Shown in pieces: positions 9,513 to 18,187 of a stretch of DNA of 64,000 bases (positions are counted from its first letter, which is position 1; every line of letters begins with the position of its first letter). The translations under genes and the position numbers were made by a program. The notes below the pieces were generated by a model. It did not search any database and was not told where the DNA came from. It was given only the letters and a program-made list of their open reading frames with translations. The stretch is from Occultella aeris (GTDB lineage: Bacteria; Actinomycetota; Actinomycetes; Actinomycetales; Beutenbergiaceae), in NCBI RefSeq assembly GCF_902703175.1, contig NZ_CACRYJ010000064.1:1-64000 (forward strand), in the 5' to 3' direction.

Positions 9513-10339
9513 CCGATAACTCCCGTCGACAGCATCACCGAGTCCACGTAGAGGAAGGATCGGGAGTCGGTGTTCGCGTCCACCCAGAACCCGACGTTGA
9601 GCATCCCGCGCAGGTTGGGCCAGGCGGGCATAGTCAGCGGTTCGAGCGAGGCGCCGGACCAGACACGGTCGTTGCACTGGAACTCCAGGTAGCGCATCGT
9701 CGCCAGATCGAAGTCCACCCGCAGGTAGTGCCAGTTCTGTTTCGTGGCCAACTCGTTGTAACAGAGGTCCTGACGGCCGTCGGGGACGTCAGTCCACTGA
9801 TCGTTTCCAAGGTGGAAGTGGGTCCTGGTCTCGGAGGAGATCGTCTGCGCGCGGCGGGGACTCGCCTTGTACTGCCATTGGTGCCGTGGCGGGCCGTCGC
9901 CGTCGGCGTTGAGGAAGCGCAGGTGCGGCATCACCCGGTGTTCGTCGTCCTGCAGGTCGAGGAAGATGCCAAAGCTGCGCACATCACGGTCAGACAGCGT
10001 CATCGACGTCGCCTCCGGTTTGGAGGTGACCCATCCCTCGACGCGGATCGGCTGCGCCCGCCGGAACGTCAGGCGCTTCAGGGCAACGGCGATGCTGTCT
10101 CGGCGGGCACGGGTGGCCAGCTTCATCGCGTAGCTGCCATGCAGCGAGCCCGCGGTGCCGGTGTCCCACATGGTGAGGTTGCTGAGCATCGGGGGTCGGA
10201 AGTCGCGTTGCTCGGGAAGGATCGTGTCCAGCGAGCCCTCGTAGTTCCCGGTCAGCAGCGTCCAGCCCTGCAGCCCGCGGTCGAAGTCGTCGTCGAGCAG
10301 TATCTGGGATAGCGGCTCGAAGCCGTCGGCGGCGTTCAC
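9509..10339 (-). CDS. DUF6772-like beta-sandwich protein
   Basis: 276 aa from GTG 10339, which overlaps the cyclase stop by 4 nt (GTGA). The sequence begins LLDDDFDRGLQGWTLLTGNYEGS and continues with alternating strands typical of a laminin-G/jelly-roll fold (DLCYNELATKQNWHYLRVDF, GMLNVGFWVDANTDS). I believe it belongs to the DUF6772 group found beside sugar genes, but cannot check. It has no signal peptide and no obvious catalytic motif; it could bind a carbohydrate or be an uncharacterised lyase or isomerase. Confidence 0.7.
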   Translation of the reverse strand: MNAADGFEPLSQILLDDDFDRGLQGWTLLTGNYEGSLDTILPEQRDFRPPMLSNLTMWDTGTAGSLHGSYAMKLATRARRDSIAVALKRLTFRRAQPIRVEGWVTSKPEATSMTLSDRDVRSFGIFLDLQDDEHRVMPHLRFLNADGDGPPRHQWQYKASPRRAQTISSETRTHFHLGNDQWTDVPDGRQDLCYNELATKQNWHYLRVDFDLATMRYLEFQCNDRVWSGASLEPLTMPAWPNLRGMLNVGFWVDANTDSRSFLYVDSVMLSTGVIG

Positions 10340-10986
10340 AGCGGAAGCAGTACGGCTCGGCTGGGCGAGGCCTCTGCCTCGGCCAGGGGCAGAGGCAGGC
10401 AGATGAGCAGGTATTCTCCGGGGTCGACGTGATGCAGCACGAGGCCCTCCACAACGGTGACGTCGGCGCCCAGCAACGTGTGGTGTACCGCGCGATCCGT
10501 TGAGCCGAAGGGTTCGATGGAAGGTGCGTCGATCCCGATAAGGGCGACGCCGGCGGTGACCAGCCGCTCGGCCGCCGCTCCGGAGAGCGCGCGGAAGTGA
10601 GGGTCGAACGACTCGCCTGCGCGCGCTGGCGCCGGGGTTCGCAGGAGCAGTCGCTCCTGCGGCTGCGGCTGCAGTGCGTCGATCTCGGCGGCCTCGATTG
10701 TGCCGGTCGGCGCGGCGACCTCGGCCACCCGGCAGCGGCCGATCAGCGGTGCCAGGGACTGCCCGCCAATCCGGGCGCCTCCGGCGAGGTGGTGGTAGGG
10801 GGCGTCGACGTGGGTGCCGGTGTGGCTGTTGAGCAACCAGCTGCTGTGAGCGGTCCGTTCGCCGGGTCGATGCCTGGAGTGCCAGCGCACCTCCGGCGGG
10901 AAACGATCCTCCCACGATGCCATTCCCGGCAAGATCGGTGCGGAGATGTCGATGATCGGCCCGAGCGACGTCGAGAGTGCACTCAT
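10336..10986 (-). CDS. Cyclase family protein (kynurenine formamidase-like)
   Basis: 216 aa metal-dependent hydrolase of the PF04199 cyclase family. The signature HTGTHVDAPYHH is present around residue 53; it binds the divalent metals in formamidases and related hydrolases. ATG 10986 overlaps the SDR stop (ATGA) and its own stop overlaps the next gene (GTGA). No tryptophan-degradation genes are nearby. In this context it more likely opens or isomerises a lactone or sugar acid derived from polysaccharide, which is inference. Confidence 0.82.
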   Translation of the reverse strand: MSALSTSLGPIIDISAPILPGMASWEDRFPPEVRWHSRHRPGERTAHSSWLLNSHTGTHVDAPYHHLAGGARIGGQSLAPLIGRCRVAEVAAPTGTIEAAEIDALQPQPQERLLLRTPAPARAGESFDPHFRALSGAAAERLVTAGVALIGIDAPSIEPFGSTDRAVHHTLLGADVTVVEGLVLHHVDPGEYLLICLPLPLAEAEASPSRAVLLPL

Positions 10987-11732
10987 CGCGCCAGCACCCC
11001 CCCGTCGACGGCGATCGCGTCGCCCGTCATGAAGGAGGCGTCCGGGCCGCACAGCCAGGTAGCGAGTCGGGCGACCTCGTCGGGGTCGCCGAGCCGCCGC
11101 AGCGCCGCGTTGTCCAGATAGGCCTGTTCCTTGACCGGCTCTTTGGTGATGACGCGCTCTACCATCGGTGTCCGAATGTGGCCAGGCAGGATCGCGTTGA
11201 CCCGAATGCCGTGCTCGGCCTCTTCCAGCGCGGCGCAACGGGTGAGGCCGATGATCCCGTGCTTGGCAGCTACATAGGCGGCGGCAGCTCGGACGCCGCG
11301 CACTCCGACGACCGATGAGGTATTGACAATCGCGCCGCCGCCCGCGCGCCGCAGCAGCGGGATCTCGTGCTTCATCGACAGCCAGATGCCCTTGAGGTCG
11401 ATGTCGATCGTCCGGTCCCAGTTCTCCTCGGTGCAGTCTGCGATAATCGCGCGCTGCTGCTCCACGCCGGCGCAGTTGACGGCGTGATCGAGCCGGCCCC
11501 AACGCTCTTCGATGACGGCGGCCAGGGCGCGCATGTCGTCTTCGCGTTGCACGGCACAGGGCACGAACAGCGCAGTCCCACCCGCCGATTCGATCTCGGC
11601 GGCGGTGCGAGCACCACCGTCGGCATCGACGTCAGCGATCACCACCGCGGCGTCCCCGGCGGCGAAACGCAGTGCGACAGCCCGGCCGATACCGGACCCA
11701 CCGCCCGTAACTAAAGCGACTCGTTGACTCAT
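10983..11732 (-). CDS. Short-chain dehydrogenase/reductase
   Basis: 249 aa classical SDR. Cofactor motif TGGGSGIG (9-16), NCAG motif (86-89), catalytic Ser 139/140, Y153 and K157 (YVAAK). D34-V-D after the second strand suggests NAD(H) preference. It probably oxidises a sugar, polyol or sugar acid. It is the first gene of the four-gene overlapping operon and is divergent from the LacI regulator, with a perfect LacI-type palindrome 10 nt upstream of the start, so repression by that regulator is very likely. Confidence 0.88.
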   Translation of the reverse strand: MSQRVALVTGGGSGIGRAVALRFAAGDAAVVIADVDADGGARTAAEIESAGGTALFVPCAVQREDDMRALAAVIEERWGRLDHAVNCAGVEQQRAIIADCTEENWDRTIDIDLKGIWLSMKHEIPLLRRAGGGAIVNTSSVVGVRGVRAAAAYVAAKHGIIGLTRCAALEEAEHGIRVNAILPGHIRTPMVERVITKEPVKEQAYLDNAALRRLGDPDEVARLATWLCGPDASFMTGDAIAVDGGVLAR

Positions 11733-11741
11733 GTGGAGTAC

Positions 11742-11753
11742 TGTAGCGCTACA
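11742..11753. promoter_or_regulatory. LacI-family operator (copy 1)
   Basis: TGTAGCGCTACA is a perfect 12-bp palindrome with the central CG typical of LacI/PurR operators. It lies between the divergent SDR operon and the lacI-type gene, close to both. The identical sequence recurs at 12903. Confidence 0.8.
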
Positions 11754-11801
11754 AGCGACCTGTGAAGCGCAGATCCGAGAATCGTGGGGTAAAACTGTCC
11801 G

Positions 11802-12827
11802 ATGACCACGCTGCAAGACGTAGCGGCGCACGCCGGAGTCTCACCGATGACAGTTTCCAACGTGGTCAACGGTCGCCCCGGGGTCGCTGAGTCCACGAGG
11901 CTGCTGGTTGACGCTTCCATTCGGCACCTCGGGTACAAGCCGAACCTCTCCGCGCGACGCCTGGCCAAAGGCCGCACCGGCATGCTGACTCTCAGCATCC
12001 CCGAGGTGGAGATCCCGTATTTCGCGGAGATCTCCAGTGCGATGCTGCGGGCCGCTCTTGAGCGCTCGATGGACATCCTAATCAACCAGAGCGACTGGGA
12101 CCGCGATCGCGAGCTGGACCTGATCCACGGCTCGATGAGCCTGCTGACCGATGGAATCCTGCTCTACCCCTCGACCCTGACGCAATCCGATCTGAACGGT
12201 GCCCGTCCTGGCGTCCCGCTGGTGCTGTTCGGGGGTTCGGAGGTGTTCACCAACGTCGATCATGTGGTGATCGACAACGTCGCGGCGGCTCAGGAGGCCA
12301 CCGAACACCTGGTCTCGCTCGGGCATCGGCGGATAGCCTTGATCGGTCCCCACCTGGAGCCGAATAGCCGCAAACCGAACGGGCGTCTCGCGGGTTACGC
12401 CCGGGCACTAGAGGTAGCACGGATCAAGCGCAGCCAGGAGCTACTGGTCAACGTGCCCACCTATCACCGGGTCGACGGCTACCGCGCGATGCAGCAACTG
12501 TTCGAACTCCCGCAGCCGCCCACCGCGGTGTTCTGTCTCAGCGACCTGCTGGCGGTTGGCGCGCTGCACGCGGCCTACGACCGCGGCGTCGCGGTTCCCG
12601 GGGAGCTATCGATCATGGGGTTCGACGACGTCGAGGAGTCGCGGTACTCGAACCCGGCGCTCACCACGATCAAACCGGACAAGCTTGCGATCGCCAGGCA
12701 CGCGCTCGACCTCATCTCCGGGCCAGGCGAGGGTTCCGAACAGAACGGGCCCCGCACCGTGATCACCAACCACGAGTTGGTTATCCGGGCAAGCACCGCG
12801 GCGCCGAGCCGCCCTGCCGCCCACTGA
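11802..12827 (+). CDS. LacI-family transcriptional regulator
   Basis: 341 aa. The N-terminal HTH reads TLQDVAAHAGVSPMTVSNVVNG and the hinge helix region contains LSARRLAKGRTG. A periplasmic-binding-protein-like effector domain follows (about 60-330, with GFDDVEESRYSNPALTTIKP near the end). It should bind a sugar released by the lyase/arabinofuranosidase system and control the SDR operon, itself, and the lyase-ABC operon that starts at 12936. The operator pair supporting this is in the sequence; the effector is not known. Confidence 0.93.
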   Translation: MTTLQDVAAHAGVSPMTVSNVVNGRPGVAESTRLLVDASIRHLGYKPNLSARRLAKGRTGMLTLSIPEVEIPYFAEISSAMLRAALERSMDILINQSDWDRDRELDLIHGSMSLLTDGILLYPSTLTQSDLNGARPGVPLVLFGGSEVFTNVDHVVIDNVAAAQEATEHLVSLGHRRIALIGPHLEPNSRKPNGRLAGYARALEVARIKRSQELLVNVPTYHRVDGYRAMQQLFELPQPPTAVFCLSDLLAVGALHAAYDRGVAVPGELSIMGFDDVEESRYSNPALTTIKPDKLAIARHALDLISGPGEGSEQNGPRTVITNHELVIRASTAAPSRPAAH

Positions 12828-12902
12828 CCAGATTAGTCATCGCCGCGACAGTTGCGGACCGTGCATACGTACCTCCGACCGTCATAGTTGCGGGAGGGTA
12901 TA

Positions 12903-12914
12903 TGTAGCGCTACA
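12903..12914 (+). promoter_or_regulatory. LacI-family operator (copy 2)
   Basis: A second exact TGTAGCGCTACA, 21 nt upstream of the GTG start of the secreted lyase and about 75 nt downstream of the lacI stop. The position suits a repressor site overlapping the promoter or 5' leader of the lyase-transporter operon. Confidence 0.8.
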
Positions 12915-12935
12915 GTCGCGGTCGGAGGTTCCACC

Positions 12936-15900
12936 GTGCAACGTCGCCACTTCATGTTCCTTGCCACTGCCGCAGCCGCCGGCGCTCTCAGCCACGTGTC
13001 CCTGGAGGCACGACTCGCCGCAGCAGCGCCGCGGACGATCCGCCCCGAGCACCCCAGGCTGCTGCTCACCGACCTCGATCGGATCCGGAACGTCGCGGTC
13101 GGCGACCCGGTCGCCGAGGCGTGGTGTGCGGAGATCGTCGCCGTCGCCGAGGGGCTGACCGGCCAGCCGGTCTCGACGTACACGCTCTCGGGCGGCCGAC
13201 TGCTCGCCGTCAGTCGCGAAGTACTGCACCGGGTCTACTCCTTGGCGACCGCCTGGATCCTCACGGACGACCCGCGCTACGCGACGCGACTGTGGCAGGA
13301 GCTCGACGCGGTGTGCGCCTTTCCTGACTGGCATCCGTCACACTTCCTCGACACCGCCGAGATGACGCATGCGGTCGCCATCGGCTACGACTGGCTGTAC
13401 GGCCATTGGACCAGCGCCCAGCGCGGTGTCCTGGAGACAGCGATCATCGACCACGGGCTGAGCGCCGCGCTCCCCGCCTATGCGGGATCGCAGCCGTGGC
13501 CCGCGTGGCCGAACAACTGGAACATCGTCTGCAATGGCGGCATGGTCGCGGGTGCTCTCGCTGTCGCCGACGTCGACACCGATCTCGCCGAGGACATCTT
13601 GGCCAAGGCGCTCGCCTCGTTGCCGCTCGCCCTGGAGGCCTACGGTCCCGACGGCGGCTACCCCGAGGGCCCGGCCTACTGGGAGTACGCCTTCAAGTAT
13701 CTCGTGCTGCTCGTCGCGAGTCTGGAGAGCGCCACCGGGGACGACGAGGGGATCGCCGACCTGCCTGGCGTCGCGGACACCGGTGACTTTCCCCTGCACC
13801 TGACGGGCCCAACTGGCCTGATCTTCAACTACTACGATGGCGCGAACACGCCGGTGCATGCGCCTGAGCTGCTCTGGCTGGCCCAGCGATTCGGGCGGGA
13901 CGACGTCGGGTGGATCGGGCTGCGCGGCATAGAGGAGCGCAAGTCCGGTTGGCCGAAGTTGGCGAGCGGCCTGATCTGGTATGACCCCGAGCTGGTGCAG
14001 GGTCCGGTCGAGGCCGACACGGCTCTGGATGCCCGGTTCGACCGCTGCTGCGTGGTGACCTTCCGGAGCGGATGGGAGAGCGAGGAGGCGCTCTACCTCG
14101 GCGCCAAGGGGGGCGACAATAGCGAGCGGACGCTGGAGATATCTGGCCACTCGGACATGGACATCGGGACGTTCGTGCTCGACGCGCTCGGGCAGCGCTG
14201 GTTCACCGAGCTCGGCAGTGACGACTACGGCCTGCCCAGCTATTTCCGGAGCCTGCGCTGGAGCTACTACCGCAAGCGCCCCGAGGGTCAGAACACCCTG
14301 GTCATCGGGCCGGGTGACATCGACTCACCCGGGCAGGCGCTGCAAGCTGTCGGTACCGTCGTCGCTCGCGCGGTCGGACCCGAGGAGGCGTGGGCCGTCA
14401 TGGACGGGACTGACGCCCGGGACGGCATCGTGTCCTGGCGGCGTGGCTGGCGCCTGTTCGACCACCGTCGCCGGGTCCTGGTCCAGGACGAGTTCGAGCT
14501 GGACGAGCCCCAGGACGTCTGGTGGTTCGCCCACACCGCCGCCGAGGTCGAGATCGCAGCGGATGGTCGCAGCGCGACCCTGACGTCCAGGGGTGAGAGC
14601 TTGCTGGCGCGAATTACGACGCCCGGTGCGGTGTTCCTCGCGCTTGCTGCCCGGCCGCTGTGGACCTCGCCGGACCCCGCGGGACAGTCGCAGAACCGAA
14701 GCATCTCCAAGCTCGCGATCCGGCTTGTCGGGGTACAGCAGGGCAGCATCGCCGTGGAGTTCGAGCCGCGCGTGCCCGGCGCTCCGGCGGCAGCGCCGGA
14801 GCCGGTGGTGCCACTCGCGGACTGGGTCGCGCCGGCGAGCGAGGTCGCCATGCTGACGTCGCTTGAGAACGATGACACGCCGATCCCCGCGTTCGCACCC
14901 GGCAACTTCAGCTACCGCGTGGGCGAGCTCGCGAACCTGACCGCTACCGCGGAGTCTGGGGCGAGCGCCACTGTCACCGACGGTGACGCGTCCACCCCGG
15001 CCACCGTGGTTGTGACTAAACCTGGCCATCGCCCCGGTCGCTACCTCATCTGGCAGCACAACCCGTGGGGTCTGGGCAACTTCGCCCGTCCGATCATCGC
15101 CAGCGACGACGACGGCAACGTCCCGGAGAACACGATGGACGGCCAGACCGGTACCCGCTGGTCCGCGTTCGGCGACGGGCAGTGGATCGCCTTCGACTTG
15201 GGCTCGGACGGGCCGATCGGGAGCATCCGGATTGCCTGGCAGAGCGGCGAGGCCCGGGTCGCGTCTTTCGCGATCGAGGTCGCCGGCGAGGACGACCTGA
15301 GCTGGACGCCCGTCTGGCAGGGGCAGAGCAGCGGCACTACGGCGGGGCTAGAGACGACCACCTTCGGTTCCGTGACCGCGCGCTACATCCGGATCGTGTG
15401 CTTCGGCACCTCGACCGGTCAGTGGAACTCCATCACCGAGGTCGAGATCCCGGGTCGCGAGGTCGAGACCAGCTGGGTGGAGCGCCTGGAGCTCGCCGTC
15501 GGCGATGTTCCGGTCGATGGCAGCGCGGCCAGTACTCTCGCCGGTATCGCGAGGAGTGGCGCTCAGATCGACGTCGACGACTGGACGGTCGAGTACCTCT
15601 CGCTCGATGAGTCGGTGGCCACCGTTGACCAGAGCGGCGTGATCTCTGGGGAGTCAATCGGTGCAGCCACCGTGGTCGCGATCGCGACGTCGCCTGGTCG
15701 GCGCCTGCTTCACACGGCTCGCACCGTCGCGGTCGGGGATCCGGACCGTCCAAGGTTCGCCTCTATCGGGGACACGTACGTGCGCGCCGGGCAGTACGCC
15801 GATACGAACTACGGGACATTCGGGGTGCTCCGGGTGAAGGCGACCCTCGACCCGGACGACGACCTCCACCGACGTGCGTTCCTGGAGTTCGCGCCGCAGC

Positions 15901-16253
15901 CGCAGTCGCGTCCGATCGCGCAGGTGCTGCTGCACCTGTCCGCGAGGGTGGCCGATCCAGCCGGATCGAGCATCGACCTGGTGGTCCGTGCGGCCGCCGG
16001 TGCGTTCGACGAAGCGGCCACGACCTGGAACGACCAACCTGCGCTCGGCGCGGCGCTCGGCGTCGTACCCGTCGACAGCTCCGTCGCGTGGCGCACGGTC
16101 GACCTCACCGACGAACTGGCGGAGCAGATTGCCGCCGGCGAGGCCGTGCTGCTTGCGCTCGTCCAGGAACCGGCCAGCGGTACCGGGCTCGCCACCGAGG
16201 TCTCAGGTCGACGCTCCACGACGATCCCCTACCTGGAGGTCGTGCTCGCATGA
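12936..16253 (+). CDS. Secreted multidomain heparinase II/III-like lyase
   Basis: About 1105 aa. GTG 12936 is chosen because GGAGG lies 7 nt upstream and because it begins a Tat-like signal (QRRHFMFLATAAAAGAL, then cleavage near AAAAP). Domains: alpha/alpha-toroid (about 45-370), heparinase-type beta-sandwich with GGDN...GHSDMDIG (390-405) and YYRKRPEGQNTLV, discoidin-like domain (about 714-840), Ig/Big-like segment (850-930), and a C-terminal DNRLRE/CBM96-like domain (about 937-1105). It should cleave an acidic polysaccharide outside the cell and feed the ABC transporter, whose binding-protein gene overlaps its stop codon. Paralog of the genes at 201 and 20505. Confidence 0.86.
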   Translation: MQRRHFMFLATAAAAGALSHVSLEARLAAAAPRTIRPEHPRLLLTDLDRIRNVAVGDPVAEAWCAEIVAVAEGLTGQPVSTYTLSGGRLLAVSREVLHRVYSLATAWILTDDPRYATRLWQELDAVCAFPDWHPSHFLDTAEMTHAVAIGYDWLYGHWTSAQRGVLETAIIDHGLSAALPAYAGSQPWPAWPNNWNIVCNGGMVAGALAVADVDTDLAEDILAKALASLPLALEAYGPDGGYPEGPAYWEYAFKYLVLLVASLESATGDDEGIADLPGVADTGDFPLHLTGPTGLIFNYYDGANTPVHAPELLWLAQRFGRDDVGWIGLRGIEERKSGWPKLASGLIWYDPELVQGPVEADTALDARFDRCCVVTFRSGWESEEALYLGAKGGDNSERTLEISGHSDMDIGTFVLDALGQRWFTELGSDDYGLPSYFRSLRWSYYRKRPEGQNTLVIGPGDIDSPGQALQAVGTVVARAVGPEEAWAVMDGTDARDGIVSWRRGWRLFDHRRRVLVQDEFELDEPQDVWWFAHTAAEVEIAADGRSATLTSRGESLLARITTPGAVFLALAARPLWTSPDPAGQSQNRSISKLAIRLVGVQQGSIAVEFEPRVPGAPAAAPEPVVPLADWVAPASEVAMLTSLENDDTPIPAFAPGNFSYRVGELANLTATAESGASATVTDGDASTPATVVVTKPGHRPGRYLIWQHNPWGLGNFARPIIASDDDGNVPENTMDGQTGTRWSAFGDGQWIAFDLGSDGPIGSIRIAWQSGEARVASFAIEVAGEDDLSWTPVWQGQSSGTTAGLETTTFGSVTARYIRIVCFGTSTGQWNSITEVEIPGREVETSWVERLELAVGDVPVDGSAASTLAGIARSGAQIDVDDWTVEYLSLDESVATVDQSGVISGESIGAATVVAIATSPGRRLLHTARTVAVGDPDRPRFASIGDTYVRAGQYADTNYGTFGVLRVKATLDPDDDLHRRAFLEFAPQPQSRPIAQVLLHLSARVADPAGSSIDLVVRAAAGAFDEAATTWNDQPALGAALGVVPVDSSVAWRTVDLTDELAEQIAAGEAVLLALVQEPASGTGLATEVSGRRSTTIPYLEVVLA

Positions 16254-17980
16254 GCCCGACCGGCTCCGGGAGCACCGACTCCAACACATCCACCCCCCGC
16301 GACGACCCGAAGGGCCCCACCACCATGCACGCATCACCCGCGCGCGACCCCCAATCCGGCGCGGTGTCGCGCCGCCTCGTCCTCGGCGGCTTCCTCGGTG
16401 CCGCCTTCAGCTCCCTAGCCCTCGCCTCATGCTCGGACGGCGGCGGCAGCGGTGGAAATGGCGATGGGTCGCAGGGCACCGGATGGACACCACCGGCGTA
16501 CATCCCGTTCGACGGCGTGACACCCGACCTGCCGGGATCGGACATCGGGGTGGCACCGGCCTTCTTCAGCTACCCGCAGAACCCGATCCCGCGCGAAGGC
16601 TTCCCGCTGCCACAGACCGACGGCGTCACGGCACTGCTGCAGGGCGGCGTGCCGCCCACCGCACCGGACCAGAATGAGGCCTACCGGCTCTTTCGAGAGC
16701 AGGCCGGCAACCTCATGGAAGCCGTGACCATCAACGCCGACGAGTACCGGAGCCGGTTCCAGGTCGTAATCGCCGGCGGCGACATCCCGGACTTCATGCA
16801 GATGCTGACAGTGCCGCAGCTGCCGCAACTGCTGGAGGCCGAGTTCAGCGATCTCACGGACATCCTCGGCGGCGACGCCGTCGCCGCCTACCCGGGACTG
16901 GCAAACATCCCCACGCCGTCGTGGACCATCCCGAAGGTCAACGGACGCCTCTGGGGCATCCCGCAACCACGGCCACCGGCGGGCCGGATCCTGTCCACCC
17001 GCGGCGACATATTTGAGGAAAAACGCCTGGATCCCTATCCCGACCTCAACTCGGGGGAGGATTTCATCGAGCTGCTTGCGACCCTCACCGACCGCGGGAA
17101 CGACCAGTTCGCGCTCGGCACCGACCCCGTGAGCTGGCTGCTCAACGGCCTGCTCGAGATGATGGAGGCGCCCAACACCTGGGCGGTTGAGGGCGGCACC
17201 TTCACCCACATGTTCAACTCCCCGCAGATGGTCGAGGCGCTGAACGAGGGCAAAAAGATCATCGATGCCGGCTACCTCCACCCGAACTCCTTCTCCGACC
17301 CGGGACAGCACAACACCTGGTGGCGCGCAGGGACCACCTGCATGCTGTGGCAGTCCTTCGCCGGCTGGGGCACATTCGCGCGGTCCGAACCGTCGTGGAA
17401 CATCGGGTACGTGCGGCTACCGAAATGGGGCGGCGGGGGCAAGGCGCCGCTCTGGAAGCTACAGGCCGGTTACCCGGCGTTCGTCGCCATCAAGAAGCAG
17501 ACGAGCGATGCCCGCCTGGAGGAACTGCTGCGTATCGCGGACTTCATCGCCTCGCCCTTCGGGACCGAGCAGTTCCTCACCGTCAACTACGGCGCCGAAG
17601 GTTTCACGTACGAGCGCCAGGACGGACAGCCCGAGTTCCTGCCGGACCAGCGGCCGAACACCGTCCAGGGATGGCAGTACTGCGGCGCGAACGCGAACGC
17701 AGTGCTGTACGCCCCCGGCCAAGACGAGATGGTCCGGCGGCAGCACGCCTACCTCGAGGAGGTGATCCCCGCGGGCACCGAGAACCCCACGCTGGGGCTC
17801 TACTCCGAGACGGCGGTCACCGCGGGAGCGTCCTGGGAGCAGCGCACCGGTGACATGCTCCGCGAGGTGCTACGGGGCGCGCAGCCGGTGTCGGCCTGGG
17901 AAACGATGGCCAGTGACTGGAAAGCCGACGTCGGCGACAAGATGGCAGCAGAGTATGGCGAAGCAGCAACCGCCGGCTGA
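16250..17980 (+). CDS. ABC transporter solute-binding lipoprotein (LplA-type)
   Basis: Family 1 extracellular binding protein, 551-576 aa. It shows a twin-arginine signal (SRRLVLGGFLGAAF) ending in a lipobox (LASC), so it is a Tat-exported lipoprotein. Two starts are possible: ATG 16250, overlapping the lyase stop (ATGA), or ATG 16325, which gives a more usual signal-peptide length. The large size and the two following permeases match the LplABC group that imports unsaturated or acidic oligosaccharides. It should capture the lyase products. No ATPase gene is nearby, so a shared MsiK-like ATPase is inferred. Confidence 0.88.
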   Translation: MSPTGSGSTDSNTSTPRDDPKGPTTMHASPARDPQSGAVSRRLVLGGFLGAAFSSLALASCSDGGGSGGNGDGSQGTGWTPPAYIPFDGVTPDLPGSDIGVAPAFFSYPQNPIPREGFPLPQTDGVTALLQGGVPPTAPDQNEAYRLFREQAGNLMEAVTINADEYRSRFQVVIAGGDIPDFMQMLTVPQLPQLLEAEFSDLTDILGGDAVAAYPGLANIPTPSWTIPKVNGRLWGIPQPRPPAGRILSTRGDIFEEKRLDPYPDLNSGEDFIELLATLTDRGNDQFALGTDPVSWLLNGLLEMMEAPNTWAVEGGTFTHMFNSPQMVEALNEGKKIIDAGYLHPNSFSDPGQHNTWWRAGTTCMLWQSFAGWGTFARSEPSWNIGYVRLPKWGGGGKAPLWKLQAGYPAFVAIKKQTSDARLEELLRIADFIASPFGTEQFLTVNYGAEGFTYERQDGQPEFLPDQRPNTVQGWQYCGANANAVLYAPGQDEMVRRQHAYLEEVIPAGTENPTLGLYSETAVTAGASWEQRTGDMLREVLRGAQPVSAWETMASDWKADVGDKMAAEYGEAATAG

Positions 17981-18107
17981 GCGCGGTGCGGCGGGCCCGC
18001 GCCAGCGGCCGTACATGGGAGCACCCGTGCCTGGCGACCGCCGGCACGTCGGCCGTGTACTCCGGATCTGCACACCCGGCGGCTCCGAATGACGCGCGGC
18101 GGCCTCG

Positions 18108-18139
18108 CGCAGACTCGCGAACCGACGCAGACTCGCGAA
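18108..18139 (+). repeat. Short tandem direct repeat
   Basis: CGCAGACTCGCGAA occurs at 18108-18121 and again at 18126-18139 (period 18). It lies in the 207-nt gap before the permease start used here, or in a low-complexity N-terminal extension if translation begins at ATG 18089. Confidence 0.6.
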
Positions 18140-18187
18140 GCATCCGCCACGCGCACGGCGAGATCCACGCCCTCTGGCGGCACAGCC

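Noticed and set aside
9317-10312. A 331-codon plus-strand frame over the SDR operon
   Set aside because: The overlapping minus-strand genes have coupled starts and recognisable folds, while this frame has none.
18089-18187. An N-terminal extension of the first permease from ATG 18089
   Set aside because: It would be a repetitive QTRE-rich segment with no ribosome site; the family normally begins shortly before the first membrane span.
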